Assembly (NCBI RefSeq): GCF_001885095.1
Contig: NZ_LZDD01000001.1
Location: forward strand, 744,001-808,000
DNA from: Streptococcus bovimastitidis
Lineage (GTDB): Bacteria > Bacillota > Bacilli > Lactobacillales > Streptococcaceae
DNA: 64,000 bases
Direction: 5' to 3'
Shown: positions 7,917 to 16,432 of the stretch, piece by piece
Layout of the letters: each line of letters opens with the position of its first letter
Numbering within the stretch: position 1 is the first letter of the stretch
Translations under genes and position numbers: made by a program
The notes under the pieces: generated by a model
Told to the model about the DNA's origin: nothing
What the model saw: only the letters and a program-made list of their open reading frames with translations
Database searches by the model: none

Positions 7917-9320
7917 TTAACGCTTAATTATTTTTACAACTGGCGCTTTCAACACAACTAGAATTAGAATATAAGTAGATGAACCGATAATAGTTAAAAT
8001 TCCATAATTAATAATATTATCAGCTAATTTCAAGTCTAAAAAATACATTAATGGAGTAGAAATCAATGCCGCAAGAAAATATTTTAGAATTCCTCCAAAA
8101 ATTTCCGAAGGTGAAAATACATCTCTTAAAGAATACACTTGGTAAAATGAAACCATAAATTCTGTGAGCACTGAAGATAAAATAGCCCCCATCGCCCCCA
8201 TTCCTGGAATTAATACAATATTTGCAATAATATTAACAATAAGGCCAAAAACAGCTGATAAAGTATATGATCTAGTCCTATGTGAAGCTAATAAATATTG
8301 ACCTCCAAAAGCATTTCCATATGAAATAAGTAACACCATAATTGATTGAACCGCCATTAAAGGACCCACAGCACTAAAATCTTTGCCAAAAAAGAAAATA
8401 GCAAATGAGGAAGATACTGCTACAGTTCCAGAAATCATTAAAAATGAGATTGCATTGCTTATTTCTAATAGTTTCAATGTTAAAATTTTTGCCTCTTCAA
8501 ATTTTTTTTCAGCGAACAGACTAGATAACCTTGGTAAAAATACTCCTCCAATAGCAGTTACTATAGTAAATAAAACTCTAATTAATTTATCTGACTGATC
8601 AAAATATCCAGCAGAATGAACAGAATCCATAAGACCTAACATACTTTTATTAAGAGATAAGTAAATTTGCATAGTAATTTGTGGTAGGAATAAATATAAT
8701 GCTGGTTTCAAATGTCTAAAAACATTTAATTCTTTTATTGAAAGGTAGTTGATTTCATTTTTTAAGAATGGCCAAACTGTTAAATTACCAAGAAACATTG
8801 AAAATGCAATTAAAAAAATATATAATCCTAAGTCTGATTTATCTTTTATCAAAATAAATGTAAGGGCAACTGTAGTTAATTTAACAACTGCATTTCTTAC
8901 AACAATTTTTTTGAAATCTTCGACACCAATAAAGTACCATGATATATCAATCATGGTAGCTATCAAATTAATTCCTTGTAATAAATATAATATTTGCCAT
9001 TCCTTTACGAAGGAAATAAAAATCAGGTATACAAGCAAAGAAATTGTTGCTGAAAAGAATTTAAGATATACTAGCTCCCAAAATACTTTACTTCTTTTTT
9101 CCTTGTCTTTTTGAAATGATGCAATTTCCCTATTACCATACAAATTAATACCTAAAGCCCCTGCCAAAGTAAAGTAATTTGCAATAGATAAAGTAAAAGC
9201 ATTAATACCCACTCCTTCAGGGGTAAGGACTCTGGAAATATATGGTATTGTTATTAAAGGCAATATTAATGATAATAATTGGAATGAAGTATTATAAATC
9301 ATATTTTTGACTAATTTCAA
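7917..9320 (-). CDS. Wzx-type polysaccharide flippase
   Basis: A 467-residue, very hydrophobic protein with about 12-14 membrane segments and the N-terminal pattern LVKNMIYNTSFQLLSLILPL followed by ITIPYISRVLTPEGVG, characteristic of the Wzx/RfbX branch of the MOP exporter superfamily. It should move undecaprenyl-linked oligosaccharide to the outer face. This matters because classic streptococcal rhamnan loci export through an ABC transporter (RgpC/RgpD or GacD/GacE), and none is present in this locus. The gene is clearly AT-rich. It lies between the DUF2142-like gene and the GT4. Confidence 0.9.
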   Translation of the reverse strand: MKLVKNMIYNTSFQLLSLILPLITIPYISRVLTPEGVGINAFTLSIANYFTLAGALGINLYGNREIASFQKDKEKRSKVFWELVYLKFFSATISLLVYLIFISFVKEWQILYLLQGINLIATMIDISWYFIGVEDFKKIVVRNAVVKLTTVALTFILIKDKSDLGLYIFLIAFSMFLGNLTVWPFLKNEINYLSIKELNVFRHLKPALYLFLPQITMQIYLSLNKSMLGLMDSVHSAGYFDQSDKLIRVLFTIVTAIGGVFLPRLSSLFAEKKFEEAKILTLKLLEISNAISFLMISGTVAVSSSFAIFFFGKDFSAVGPLMAVQSIMVLLISYGNAFGGQYLLASHRTRSYTLSAVFGLIVNIIANIVLIPGMGAMGAILSSVLTEFMVSFYQVYSLRDVFSPSEIFGGILKYFLAALISTPLMYFLDLKLADNIINYGILTIIGSSTYILILVVLKAPVVKIIKR

Positions 9321-9382
9321 AATTTCACCTCGTATTTTATAAAATACATTATTTTATCAAACTTCATTTAAACTCCTCTAAA

Positions 9383-10723
9383 TTATCTTTTTAAATCAAT
9401 AATAGTGTTGAAAATTACCATCAAGTTAGTAAGAATAGAAGAGATTACAACACTAAAAGTCAAATAGTAACTTTTTTTCAAAATAAGCTTGTTACCAATT
9501 CCAGCAACAAAAATTAACAATAGTAAAAGTGTTGGAGTGAAATATCTCCCTTGAACACCTTTAATATATGAAGTACCATCAGCCCCATAACTTAATTGAA
9601 TGTAGTATACACCTAGCATTCCAATTATAAATAAAAACAAGGCGAAAATACTTAGTGATAAATTTATAACAAATTTTTCTTCACTAAGTAAAACAATTAC
9701 TAATAATACTATCCATAAAGCTGTAACCCATGAAGGCATATTACTATACCCTGGGTATGGTTCTGCAAGCCATGAATTCAAAGTGAAACTATTTTTATAG
9801 TCAAAAACTATTGTCATAAAATACCTTTGTAACACAATTTTTATTCCTCCTTGTGGAATGCAAATTACGTAAAGAAATACTAAAAACAAGCTTAAACCAC
9901 TTAATAAAAAAAATAGTTTACGACTTTTTATAAAATACAGAATATCAAGTATTATTTTTCTATACTTCAACGTGTATGTATTTTTCGATTCAAATAATGT
10001 GAAAAATAGAATTAAAATTATTATCCAATAATTTTGTTTAGATGCAATTATTAAGAAAATTATGGATGATATTAATGATTTAATAGGTAGTTCTTTATTT
10101 GGTTCTGCAAGAATATTAATGTTTAACATTAAAAAAACTGAAACTGCTAAAATACTAGCCGCATCATAAGATAAACTTGCAATTAAATTCATCACTACTG
10201 GACTTAAAAATATAGTTGCAAAGACTAATTTCCCGTATTTCAACTTCTTAATTACAAGAAACAAAGCTATTACATAAATGAATGAAGAAAAAATTCGCCC
10301 ACAGGTTATCATAATACCTAATGAAGGATAGATTAGTCGTCCAATAAATATTCCTATAGCTGGCACAACATGTCCAAAAAAAACATAATTATGATATGAA
10401 AACCTAATATTTCTAGGAACAATGGATGAATTAATAATTTTAGCTTTATTCAAGTAATATTTTTCAAAATGTGTTCCATTTTGATAAGATTCTTTCTGAT
10501 CACTCATACCCGTCACTACATGATCCACGCCGTATCTCGAAGTATCTACAGATGAATTTACTATTCTACTTGAAACTGCAAAATGATACTGTCCATCTGG
10601 CTCATTAAATAATGGCATAGATAAGCTTAAAGTAATTGTAATTAGTAACCCGAATATTAAAAAAAGATTTTCAATTTTATATTTATCAAATTCTATTTTT
10701 ACTTTTTCAATTAATTGAAACAT
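9383..10723 (-). CDS. DUF2142-like polytopic membrane protein (candidate GT-C transferase or polymerase)
   Basis: A 446-residue protein with about ten or more membrane segments. After the first segment it has NEPDGQYHFAVSSRIV (residues ~40-55), and near the C-terminus GVQGRYFTPTLLLLLIF; both resemble the conserved ends of DUF2142 proteins, which are found in polysaccharide loci. An acidic residue just after the first membrane segment is also a feature of lipid-phosphate-sugar-dependent GT-C enzymes. With no Wzy or ABC exporter evident, this protein could polymerise or decorate the glycan outside the membrane. That role is inferred. It is strongly AT-rich. Confidence 0.65.
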   Translation of the reverse strand: MFQLIEKVKIEFDKYKIENLFLIFGLLITITLSLSMPLFNEPDGQYHFAVSSRIVNSSVDTSRYGVDHVVTGMSDQKESYQNGTHFEKYYLNKAKIINSSIVPRNIRFSYHNYVFFGHVVPAIGIFIGRLIYPSLGIMITCGRIFSSFIYVIALFLVIKKLKYGKLVFATIFLSPVVMNLIASLSYDAASILAVSVFLMLNINILAEPNKELPIKSLISSIIFLIIASKQNYWIIILILFFTLFESKNTYTLKYRKIILDILYFIKSRKLFFLLSGLSLFLVFLYVICIPQGGIKIVLQRYFMTIVFDYKNSFTLNSWLAEPYPGYSNMPSWVTALWIVLLVIVLLSEEKFVINLSLSIFALFLFIIGMLGVYYIQLSYGADGTSYIKGVQGRYFTPTLLLLLIFVAGIGNKLILKKSYYLTFSVVISSILTNLMVIFNTIIDLKR

Positions 10724-10756
10724 GAATTCTCCATTTTAAAAATTTCTTTTGTAAGT

Positions 10757-10782
10757 TAATTTGATAATACATTATCAAATTA
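10757..10782 (-). repeat. Hairpin at the 3' end of the SDR gene, without a T-run
   Basis: TAATTTGATAAT and ATTATCAAATTA are perfect inverted repeats (arms of 11-12 bp). The SDR stop codon lies inside one arm. In the direction of transcription no T-run follows, so it looks like an mRNA-stabilising or processing stem rather than a terminator. Confidence 0.5.
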
Positions 10783-11791
10783 AGATACTAAATAAATTAT
10801 CAATCGCATTTTCCATATTAAATGATTCCGTCCATCCCAATTTTTTTAATTTTGAATTAGATAATAAAGAATTTACAATTTGTGAACCACCTTTGGTATC
10901 TGAAATATCAAATTGTAAATTCACACCAGCTTTATCTGCTAATATTTGTGCAAACTCTCTCAATTGTACATTTCCAAAGTCCGATGAAATATTATATGCT
11001 TCACCATTTTTTCCGTCAAGCATAACCTCAAGCATTGCAGTAACACAATCGAAAACATAGGTATAAGAGCGTTTTTGAACTCCTTCAGACCGTAATATTA
11101 TATTTTCTTTTGATAAACAAGACTTAATGAATTCAACATCGGCTCTTGTATTTGATTCTGAAAACCTTGGACCAAAAATATAAGCCGGACGTACTATTAC
11201 CGCATTTACTTTAAACTCTTTAATATATGAACATATTAAAGTTTCAGCTAATCTTTTACTTTCTGAATAACATGATCTAGGGGAGAGTATATCAATTTTT
11301 CCATAGTTCTCTTCTAAATGAGAATCAAAATTTCGGTCCAATTCTCCATATACTTCTGAACTAGAGACAAATAATAATCTAGCTCCAGTTTCATGAGATA
11401 ATTTCAACACATTTTCAGTTCCTCTAACTGTAATCATTATTGTTTCAACAGGAAATTGATCATAAGCTTTAGGATGAGCATTGCTTGCAATATGGAAAAT
11501 ATAATCTAGGTCGCTATCAATACTTATTAAATCCTCAACGCTTTGATTTAATACAATTACATTAGAATTTGAAAAAAATTTTTGAGAAATAAACTTTGAC
11601 CTGACTAAGGCATAAATTAAAATATTAGCGTTATATTTATCATTTAAAAATTGAAAAAAATCTAATAAAGTACCACCAATTAGTCCGTTTGCTCCTGTAA
11701 TCAAAATCTTTTTATTGTAAAATTTATTGTATTGATTTTTATTAATTTTTTCTAAAGTATTAATATAATTTTTTTCATCAAAATCTCTCAC
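10775..11791 (-). CDS. NAD-dependent epimerase/dehydratase (extended SDR) paired with the cytidylyltransferase
   Basis: A 338-residue SDR with the cofactor motif TGANGLIG (residues 32-39) and the catalytic YSESK near residue 173. The family includes sugar-nucleotide epimerases and dehydratases, but in several capsule loci an SDR next to an IspD-like cytidylyltransferase reduces a ketose phosphate so that a CDP-polyol is made. The start overlaps the cytidylyltransferase stop by 4 nt, so the two are translationally coupled. I infer a role in CDP-polyol supply; a plain NDP-sugar epimerase remains possible. Confidence 0.75.
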   Translation of the reverse strand: MRDFDEKNYINTLEKINKNQYNKFYNKKILITGANGLIGGTLLDFFQFLNDKYNANILIYALVRSKFISQKFFSNSNVIVLNQSVEDLISIDSDLDYIFHIASNAHPKAYDQFPVETIMITVRGTENVLKLSHETGARLLFVSSSEVYGELDRNFDSHLEENYGKIDILSPRSCYSESKRLAETLICSYIKEFKVNAVIVRPAYIFGPRFSESNTRADVEFIKSCLSKENIILRSEGVQKRSYTYVFDCVTAMLEVMLDGKNGEAYNISSDFGNVQLREFAQILADKAGVNLQFDISDTKGGSQIVNSLLSNSKLKKLGWTESFNMENAIDNLFSILI

Positions 11792-12498
11792 CGGATAAAA
11801 TCGTCCTTTCTAGTTGTAAGAAGTGCTTTAAAAATTAATAAATCATCAACAGTTGTAATTTTCAAATTTGTTTCAGCACCTTTAGAAAAATATACTTTTT
11901 TTCCAAGTTCATGCATTAAGGCACAAGTTGCTGCAGTATTACTGATACCTTTTTTTGAAGCTTCGAGATGTGCAGAAATAACATCTTTAACAGGATAAAT
12001 ATGAGGTGTTTGAGTTCGATATAAAATCTCTCTTGGCACAGAATCTTCTGCAATTAAGGCATCATGACTTGTAAATACTGCTTCTACGGTAGGTATTGCT
12101 GCTACAGCAGAACCATATTGATTAAAAGTTGCAACTGCACTTGAAATTATTTCTGATGTAACGAGTGGTCGGTTTCCATCATGAATCAAAACTGTAGAAT
12201 CTTCAGAAGCAAACTTTACAATTGATTTGATCCCATTTGCTATTGATTCTTGACCAGTGCTTCCACCAACAACAATATCTTTCAGTTTGGTGATGTTAAA
12301 TTGTTTAGCATATGCTCTAACAACTTCGACCCAAGATTCTAGTGTAACAATAACTATTCCATCAATATTTGGATCTTTCTCAAAAACTTCCATTGTGTAA
12401 ATAATTATAGGTTTATTATTTACATGAAGAAATTGTTTAGGTATGTCTTGACCCATTCTAGTACCAGTACCGGCTGCTGTTAGTAGTGCTGTAATCAT
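11788..12498 (-). CDS. TarI/IspD-type cytidylyltransferase
   Basis: A 236-residue enzyme of the IspD/TarI family. Visible motifs are the N-terminal CTP site LLTAAGTGTRMGQDIPKQF (residues 5-23), the GG-x-T-G-Q-ES segment (VVGGSTGQES) and VLIHDGNRPLV. IspD makes CDP-methylerythritol; TarI and capsule homologues make CDP-ribitol or other CDP-polyols. Streptococci generally use the mevalonate route, so an isoprenoid role is unlikely, and the neighbours (SDR, LicD, glycosyltransferases) favour CDP-polyol synthesis. The polyol cannot be read; ribitol, glucitol, mannitol and arabinitol are all possible. Confidence 0.82.
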   Translation of the reverse strand: MITALLTAAGTGTRMGQDIPKQFLHVNNKPIIIYTMEVFEKDPNIDGIVIVTLESWVEVVRAYAKQFNITKLKDIVVGGSTGQESIANGIKSIVKFASEDSTVLIHDGNRPLVTSEIISSAVATFNQYGSAVAAIPTVEAVFTSHDALIAEDSVPREILYRTQTPHIYPVKDVISAHLEASKKGISNTAATCALMHELGKKVYFSKGAETNLKITTVDDLLIFKALLTTRKDDFIR

Positions 12499-12511
12499 TT
12501 TTTTCTCCTTT

Positions 12512-13453
12512 TTATTTTTTAAATATGAAAATAATGTCTTTAAAATAATTTCCTACTCCATTATAAAGTTTAAAATTGAAAATCATCTGTATAACAGTTT
12601 TAACAATATTTCTATCTTCAGCATTTTTAATTCTCTCTTTATAGAAAGAAACAAACTTAGAAATCTTTTGTGTATCTGGATGATTTAATTCATTTAAGAC
12701 ATTGAAAATAACATCATAGTAAATGTACATATTATTAAGTACAGAAATATGTTCTGAATTAGAACTTTTTATGTTTAATAAATTTCCACTTGCATTGTTA
12801 TCATGTCTAACATGCAATACAACTGGGACATTAAAATTATAGCCATTACCGATAATACCAGATAAACCTGAAAATAGATTATCATGTGTAGTTCCAATAT
12901 TTTGTTTATAGTTTCTTGCAACTAAATCTAAGAAAGGCTTTCTGATGCACATAACAAGTCCTGGTCTATAACTAACATAGTTTAGTGAATATGGATATTT
13001 TGAAAGTTTATTTTTATCACTATCACTAAATTTAAAAACATTTGGCATAAACGCTTCATTAGAAATACTTTTCACTTCAATATCAGACGATAAAACATCA
13101 ATATTTTCATTTTTTTCCATTATATCAGTTTGTATCTCATTTTTATTCAAAAACCACTCATCATCTTGATCTGAAATAAATACATAATCTACATCATAAG
13201 ATGAAACGTCTAGCATTAGCTGTCTAAAGTTTAATCTCCAACCTAAATTTTTTTCATTTTTTTTAATAGTCCAACCTATTAACTGATATTTCTCAATATA
13301 TTTTTTTACAATATCTACTGTGTTGTCAAAAGACCCATCGTCTCTAATTAATACAAAAGTAGGTTGTAATGTTTGTCTTCTTATTGAGTCAAGTTGAATT
13401 TCTATATTTTCCGAACCATTATATGTAGCCATTAATACTGCTGATTTTATCAA
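12512..13453 (-). CDS. Family 2 glycosyltransferase (RgpB-like, copy 3)
   Basis: A 313-residue GT-A enzyme with ATYNGSENIEIQLDSI at the N-terminus, the LIRDDGS segment, and the metal-binding ISDQDDEW motif near residue 93. These match the rhamnosyltransferase-like GT2 at 17160-18101 in layout and in exact length, but the sequences have diverged and this copy is far more AT-rich. It should add one sugar, perhaps rhamnose, to the repeat unit. The start has a normal AGGAGG-like site (CATAGGAGGATATTTTG). Confidence 0.85.
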   Translation of the reverse strand: MIKSAVLMATYNGSENIEIQLDSIRRQTLQPTFVLIRDDGSFDNTVDIVKKYIEKYQLIGWTIKKNEKNLGWRLNFRQLMLDVSSYDVDYVFISDQDDEWFLNKNEIQTDIMEKNENIDVLSSDIEVKSISNEAFMPNVFKFSDSDKNKLSKYPYSLNYVSYRPGLVMCIRKPFLDLVARNYKQNIGTTHDNLFSGLSGIIGNGYNFNVPVVLHVRHDNNASGNLLNIKSSNSEHISVLNNMYIYYDVIFNVLNELNHPDTQKISKFVSFYKERIKNAEDRNIVKTVIQMIFNFKLYNGVGNYFKDIIFIFKK

Positions 13454-13473
13454 AATATCCTCCTATGATTTTA

Positions 13474-14301
13474 TTATTTCCAGTACCATGTGTAATAACT
13501 GTGATTTTCCCGCTTATCTTCAGGAGGTAACTCCATATAGAATTTGCCATAAAGCTGATTCAAATAAGCATGATCATTTTTTATTTTTCTTACAGTTAAG
13601 TTTTCAAATGGCGTATCTTCATATTCTGAAAATAATTCGACAGGAAAATGTTCTTTTAATCGGTAGCGTGAATCTGTATATCCAATATATGGAACATTTT
13701 GTTCATTGTATGTTCTCATAATTTGATCCAATACTTGAGCTTGTTTTTTTGCTTGGCCATGATACTTTAGAAAACGAGGCAATCCTAAAACTAATCTAGC
13801 AAAAGCATATAACTTACGGGACCCACTAGCATAATTAGGATAAGTGGTACACATGAGATTTGCTGCCGCATTATGAACTTTTTTAAAGAACTTTTCTCGA
13901 TCCTCAGCAGTCTCTGGTAATTTGTCCATAGGGAAAATATCAATAAAAATTCCAGTCCATGGGTGAATCCGGTCTGTTTTGCTTTGATACATTGATTTTG
14001 TATGATAGAGTTTGGCGAAAGGCCAAAGATTAGGCTCTACAGAGTGATGTAAGAGTTTATAATCAGCATCTTCTTGTCTAGCCAATAGCTTCATCAATTT
14101 TTCATACTCACTTCTTTTAAGCATTAAATCAATATCGTCATCCCAAGGGATAAAGCCTTGGTGACGGATTGAACCTAAGAGACTTCCGCCTGCTAACGAA
14201 TAGTTGATATTATTTTCCTTTGCCAAAGTATCAATATAAGAAAGCATCTCTAATTGAACTTTCCTAATTTCTGCAACCGTCATTTTTTTCATATTTTTCA
14301 C
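13474..14301 (-). CDS. LicD-family phosphotransferase
   Basis: A 275-residue LicD protein. The core signature is clear: LAGGSLLGSIRHQGFIPWDD-DIDLML at residues 37-61. LicD proteins transfer phosphocholine or other phospho-alcohols from CDP donors to surface glycans. With the CDP-polyol pair at 10775-12498 in the same operon, this enzyme most likely attaches a polyol phosphate to the wall polysaccharide. Its frame begins with a GTG that overlaps the upstream stop (GTGA), with ATGs four and seven codons in; the exact start is uncertain. Its base composition is closer to the chromosomal average than that of its neighbours, which suggests a separate origin. Confidence 0.88.
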   Translation of the reverse strand: MKNMKKMTVAEIRKVQLEMLSYIDTLAKENNINYSLAGGSLLGSIRHQGFIPWDDDIDLMLKRSEYEKLMKLLARQEDADYKLLHHSVEPNLWPFAKLYHTKSMYQSKTDRIHPWTGIFIDIFPMDKLPETAEDREKFFKKVHNAAANLMCTTYPNYASGSRKLYAFARLVLGLPRFLKYHGQAKKQAQVLDQIMRTYNEQNVPYIGYTDSRYRLKEHFPVELFSEYEDTPFENLTVRKIKNDHAYLNQLYGKFYMELPPEDKRENHSYYTWYWK

Positions 14302-16088
14302 TTTTCATTTGATTTATTTTTAGGATTTATCAGTAAAAACACTGTAAATAAATAAATAAATAAAACTATTAACAATCCCAGTGCTAATAGTATGTAGGGA
14401 TTGACTGGCGTATTTATTTTTTTATTTTTCTTGTTTAATGGTATCGCATTATATTCATTTTGGCCATATTCAAAATCTAAAATCTGTCCATTAATTTCAT
14501 AGTTTAAATATTGTGCATAACTTTTACTATTTATATTAGCAATAAAATCAATTCGCTCACTTCTTAATTCATAACCTTTAGGAACTTTAGTTTGAAGCAA
14601 AAAATATTTATAATTGCTTGATAATCCTTCAATCGTAAATAAGGATTTTGATATTTTTCTTTGTTCCTTAATATTATAATCCCAAATTTTTTTATTAAGT
14701 TCAAATTTTTGAGTCAATCCATCCATCGTATACCTGGATCCACCCCTAATTTGAAAATAATTATTTCTATTTCTTAAATATTTTTTAATAAAATGTTTAC
14801 TAAAATCATTTGTATTTTTAGTTGGACTCCATTTCGGCTTTCCATATTTTGAACCAGAATAGATACCTATTTGATTATTCTCATCAATACGACCTAAAAT
14901 ATAATTTCCACCATAATATAATTTATTACTATTAGAATTAAACATCGCAAAATTAACCTTATAACTAGTTAAATAAGGTGTAAAATAATATTTTTGTCCA
15001 TCACTAACTAATATTCCTTGTTTATATCTTGAGTTTTCTATATTTAGTTTTTCTTGTGATTTATTCAAATTATTAGCATCTAAATTTCTCTGAGCCTTAA
15101 TTTGGTAATTTGTATTAGAAACAACATGACCTTTAATAATCAGAAATTTTTTATCAATATTTTTAAAATCAAAATTATATCTATAAATTGACTGAAACTT
15201 ACTTAACTCTTTTTCAATAACTTGCTTCTGTTCTTCGGCTGTATTTTCACTACTATTATAATAAATGATATTATTACTAAATTCTAATTCTGTATCATTT
15301 TCAAGCAACCCATTTTTTCCGATTTTGTACGGAGAAAAATTTAATTCTTTTTCGTAAGGTAAATTTACAGAATCAATAACAAAATTCGGAGAAATATCTA
15401 CTCGTAATTTAGTTTTATTGCTAATTGGAATATGATATTCAACGGTTTCTCCATAATCAACAGATAATTTTTTTTTCGATTTTTTATCATTTGTTTTAAT
15501 AAAAATTCCACTAGAAAAATCTGTATTTCCTAATGATATTTTTTGATTACTATTAATATTTTTAATCTCAAAGTCTTTAGTATCAATTGATGATACAAAT
15601 AAAGTAAGGCCCCCTTCTATCTTTCCAATTGTATTTCCTTCTTTATTAGTAAATTTATACTTAGTGTTTTCAGGGTTTGACAAAGTTATTTGTGGACCAA
15701 AATCATTAATAAAATCCAAATAATCAAGATTCGTTTTGTAGAGTTCCGAAATAATATCCTTTGCTTCACTGTAACTTGTTTTGAGATTTTTTCCGAATTT
15801 TAATTTATTGTTTAAAAACACTTTCTCATTTTCAACTCTGTAATTACTCTTTAACTTTGAAACTGAAAAATGTTTAAAGTCAGACTCTTTAAAATCACCT
15901 TTCATCAACTTATTTTTTGCATTTTCATAATTCTTTGCAATAATTTGAATACTATAAATTGGATTGTTATTATAACTATAGTTTACTTCAATATCATATT
16001 GCTTTTTTTCATCAGCAAAGACACAATTTGACTCAATATTTGTAAAAACAAAGAATACTGATAACACAACTAATAAAACTCGTCTCAT
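14298..16088 (-). CDS. Secreted, membrane-anchored pilin-like (degenerate SpaA domain) protein of unknown function
   Basis: A 596-residue protein that I do not recognise as a known family. Residues 1-25 are a signal peptide (cleavage near CVFA-DE). The long extracellular part is rich in Asn, Lys and Tyr. Near residues 484-515 it has FTIEGLSS...FLLQTKVPKGYEL, which resembles the end of a Cna-B/SpaA isopeptide domain (usual form F-x-I-x-G-L ... L-x-E-x-x-A-P-x-G-Y), but the position of the usual catalytic Glu is Gln. A membrane segment at 564-587 and a short basic tail follow; a sorting motif should precede it, but only NTPVNP is there, so sortase anchoring is not expected. It overlaps the gacJ-like stop by 1 nt and the licD start by 4 nt, so it is coupled to glycan genes. 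Very AT-rich. Confidence 0.7.
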   Translation of the reverse strand: MRRVLLVVLSVFFVFTNIESNCVFADEKKQYDIEVNYSYNNNPIYSIQIIAKNYENAKNKLMKGDFKESDFKHFSVSKLKSNYRVENEKVFLNNKLKFGKNLKTSYSEAKDIISELYKTNLDYLDFINDFGPQITLSNPENTKYKFTNKEGNTIGKIEGGLTLFVSSIDTKDFEIKNINSNQKISLGNTDFSSGIFIKTNDKKSKKKLSVDYGETVEYHIPISNKTKLRVDISPNFVIDSVNLPYEKELNFSPYKIGKNGLLENDTELEFSNNIIYYNSSENTAEEQKQVIEKELSKFQSIYRYNFDFKNIDKKFLIIKGHVVSNTNYQIKAQRNLDANNLNKSQEKLNIENSRYKQGILVSDGQKYYFTPYLTSYKVNFAMFNSNSNKLYYGGNYILGRIDENNQIGIYSGSKYGKPKWSPTKNTNDFSKHFIKKYLRNRNNYFQIRGGSRYTMDGLTQKFELNKKIWDYNIKEQRKISKSLFTIEGLSSNYKYFLLQTKVPKGYELRSERIDFIANINSKSYAQYLNYEINGQILDFEYGQNEYNAIPLNKKNKKINTPVNPYILLALGLLIVLFIYLFTVFLLINPKNKSNEK

Positions 16089-16432
16089 TAATCTTTATCC
16101 TCAATTTCTTTTTTTAACAAGGAAACTTCTTGTATCAGTTTTTTGATTTGCTCTTCTTTTCGAGTAGAACTTTGGGTATCAAAAATCTCCAAGACAAACA
16201 AGAAAAGGACAGCCATAAACAAAAGAAAGTTCATAGTTAAAGCAAATCCTGCTCGATGTGCTACGATGGAGACAACTTGTGGAAAAACACTGATAAAGAC
16301 AAGTGAAAAACCAACAAATAGCCAAGGGGTAGCTCTTCTTACTGAAAAAGAATGTTTATTGACCATGCGAATAATAGCATATAAAATTATTAGGGCCAAA
16401 ATAAACATTTCGATTTGTAGAAATAAACTCAT
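16088..16432 (-). CDS. gacJ: GacJ-like small membrane protein (DUF2304)
   Basis: A 114-residue protein with three membrane segments (residues 5-22, 37-54, 68-88) and a charged C-terminal coiled coil. It matches DUF2304, and in S. pyogenes the DUF2304 protein GacJ forms a complex with GacI and increases its GlcNAc-phosphate-undecaprenol synthase activity. The order GT2 then DUF2304, with a one-base overlap on each side (16432 and 16088), is the same here. The gene symbol is by analogy. Confidence 0.8.
   Translation of the reverse strand: MSLFLQIEMFILALIILYAIIRMVNKHSFSVRRATPWLFVGFSLVFISVFPQVVSIVAHRAGFALTMNFLLFMAVLFLFVLEIFDTQSSTRKEEQIKKLIQEVSLLKKEIEDKD

Noticed and set aside
8749-9114. A 121-codon plus-strand frame inside the flippase gene
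   Set aside because: Antisense shadow of a hydrophobic, AT-rich gene; no promoter or binding site.
11788-12498. Calling the cytidylyltransferase IspD of the MEP pathway
   Set aside because: Neighbours are glycan genes and streptococci use the mevalonate route; the CDP-polyol role is the better reading.
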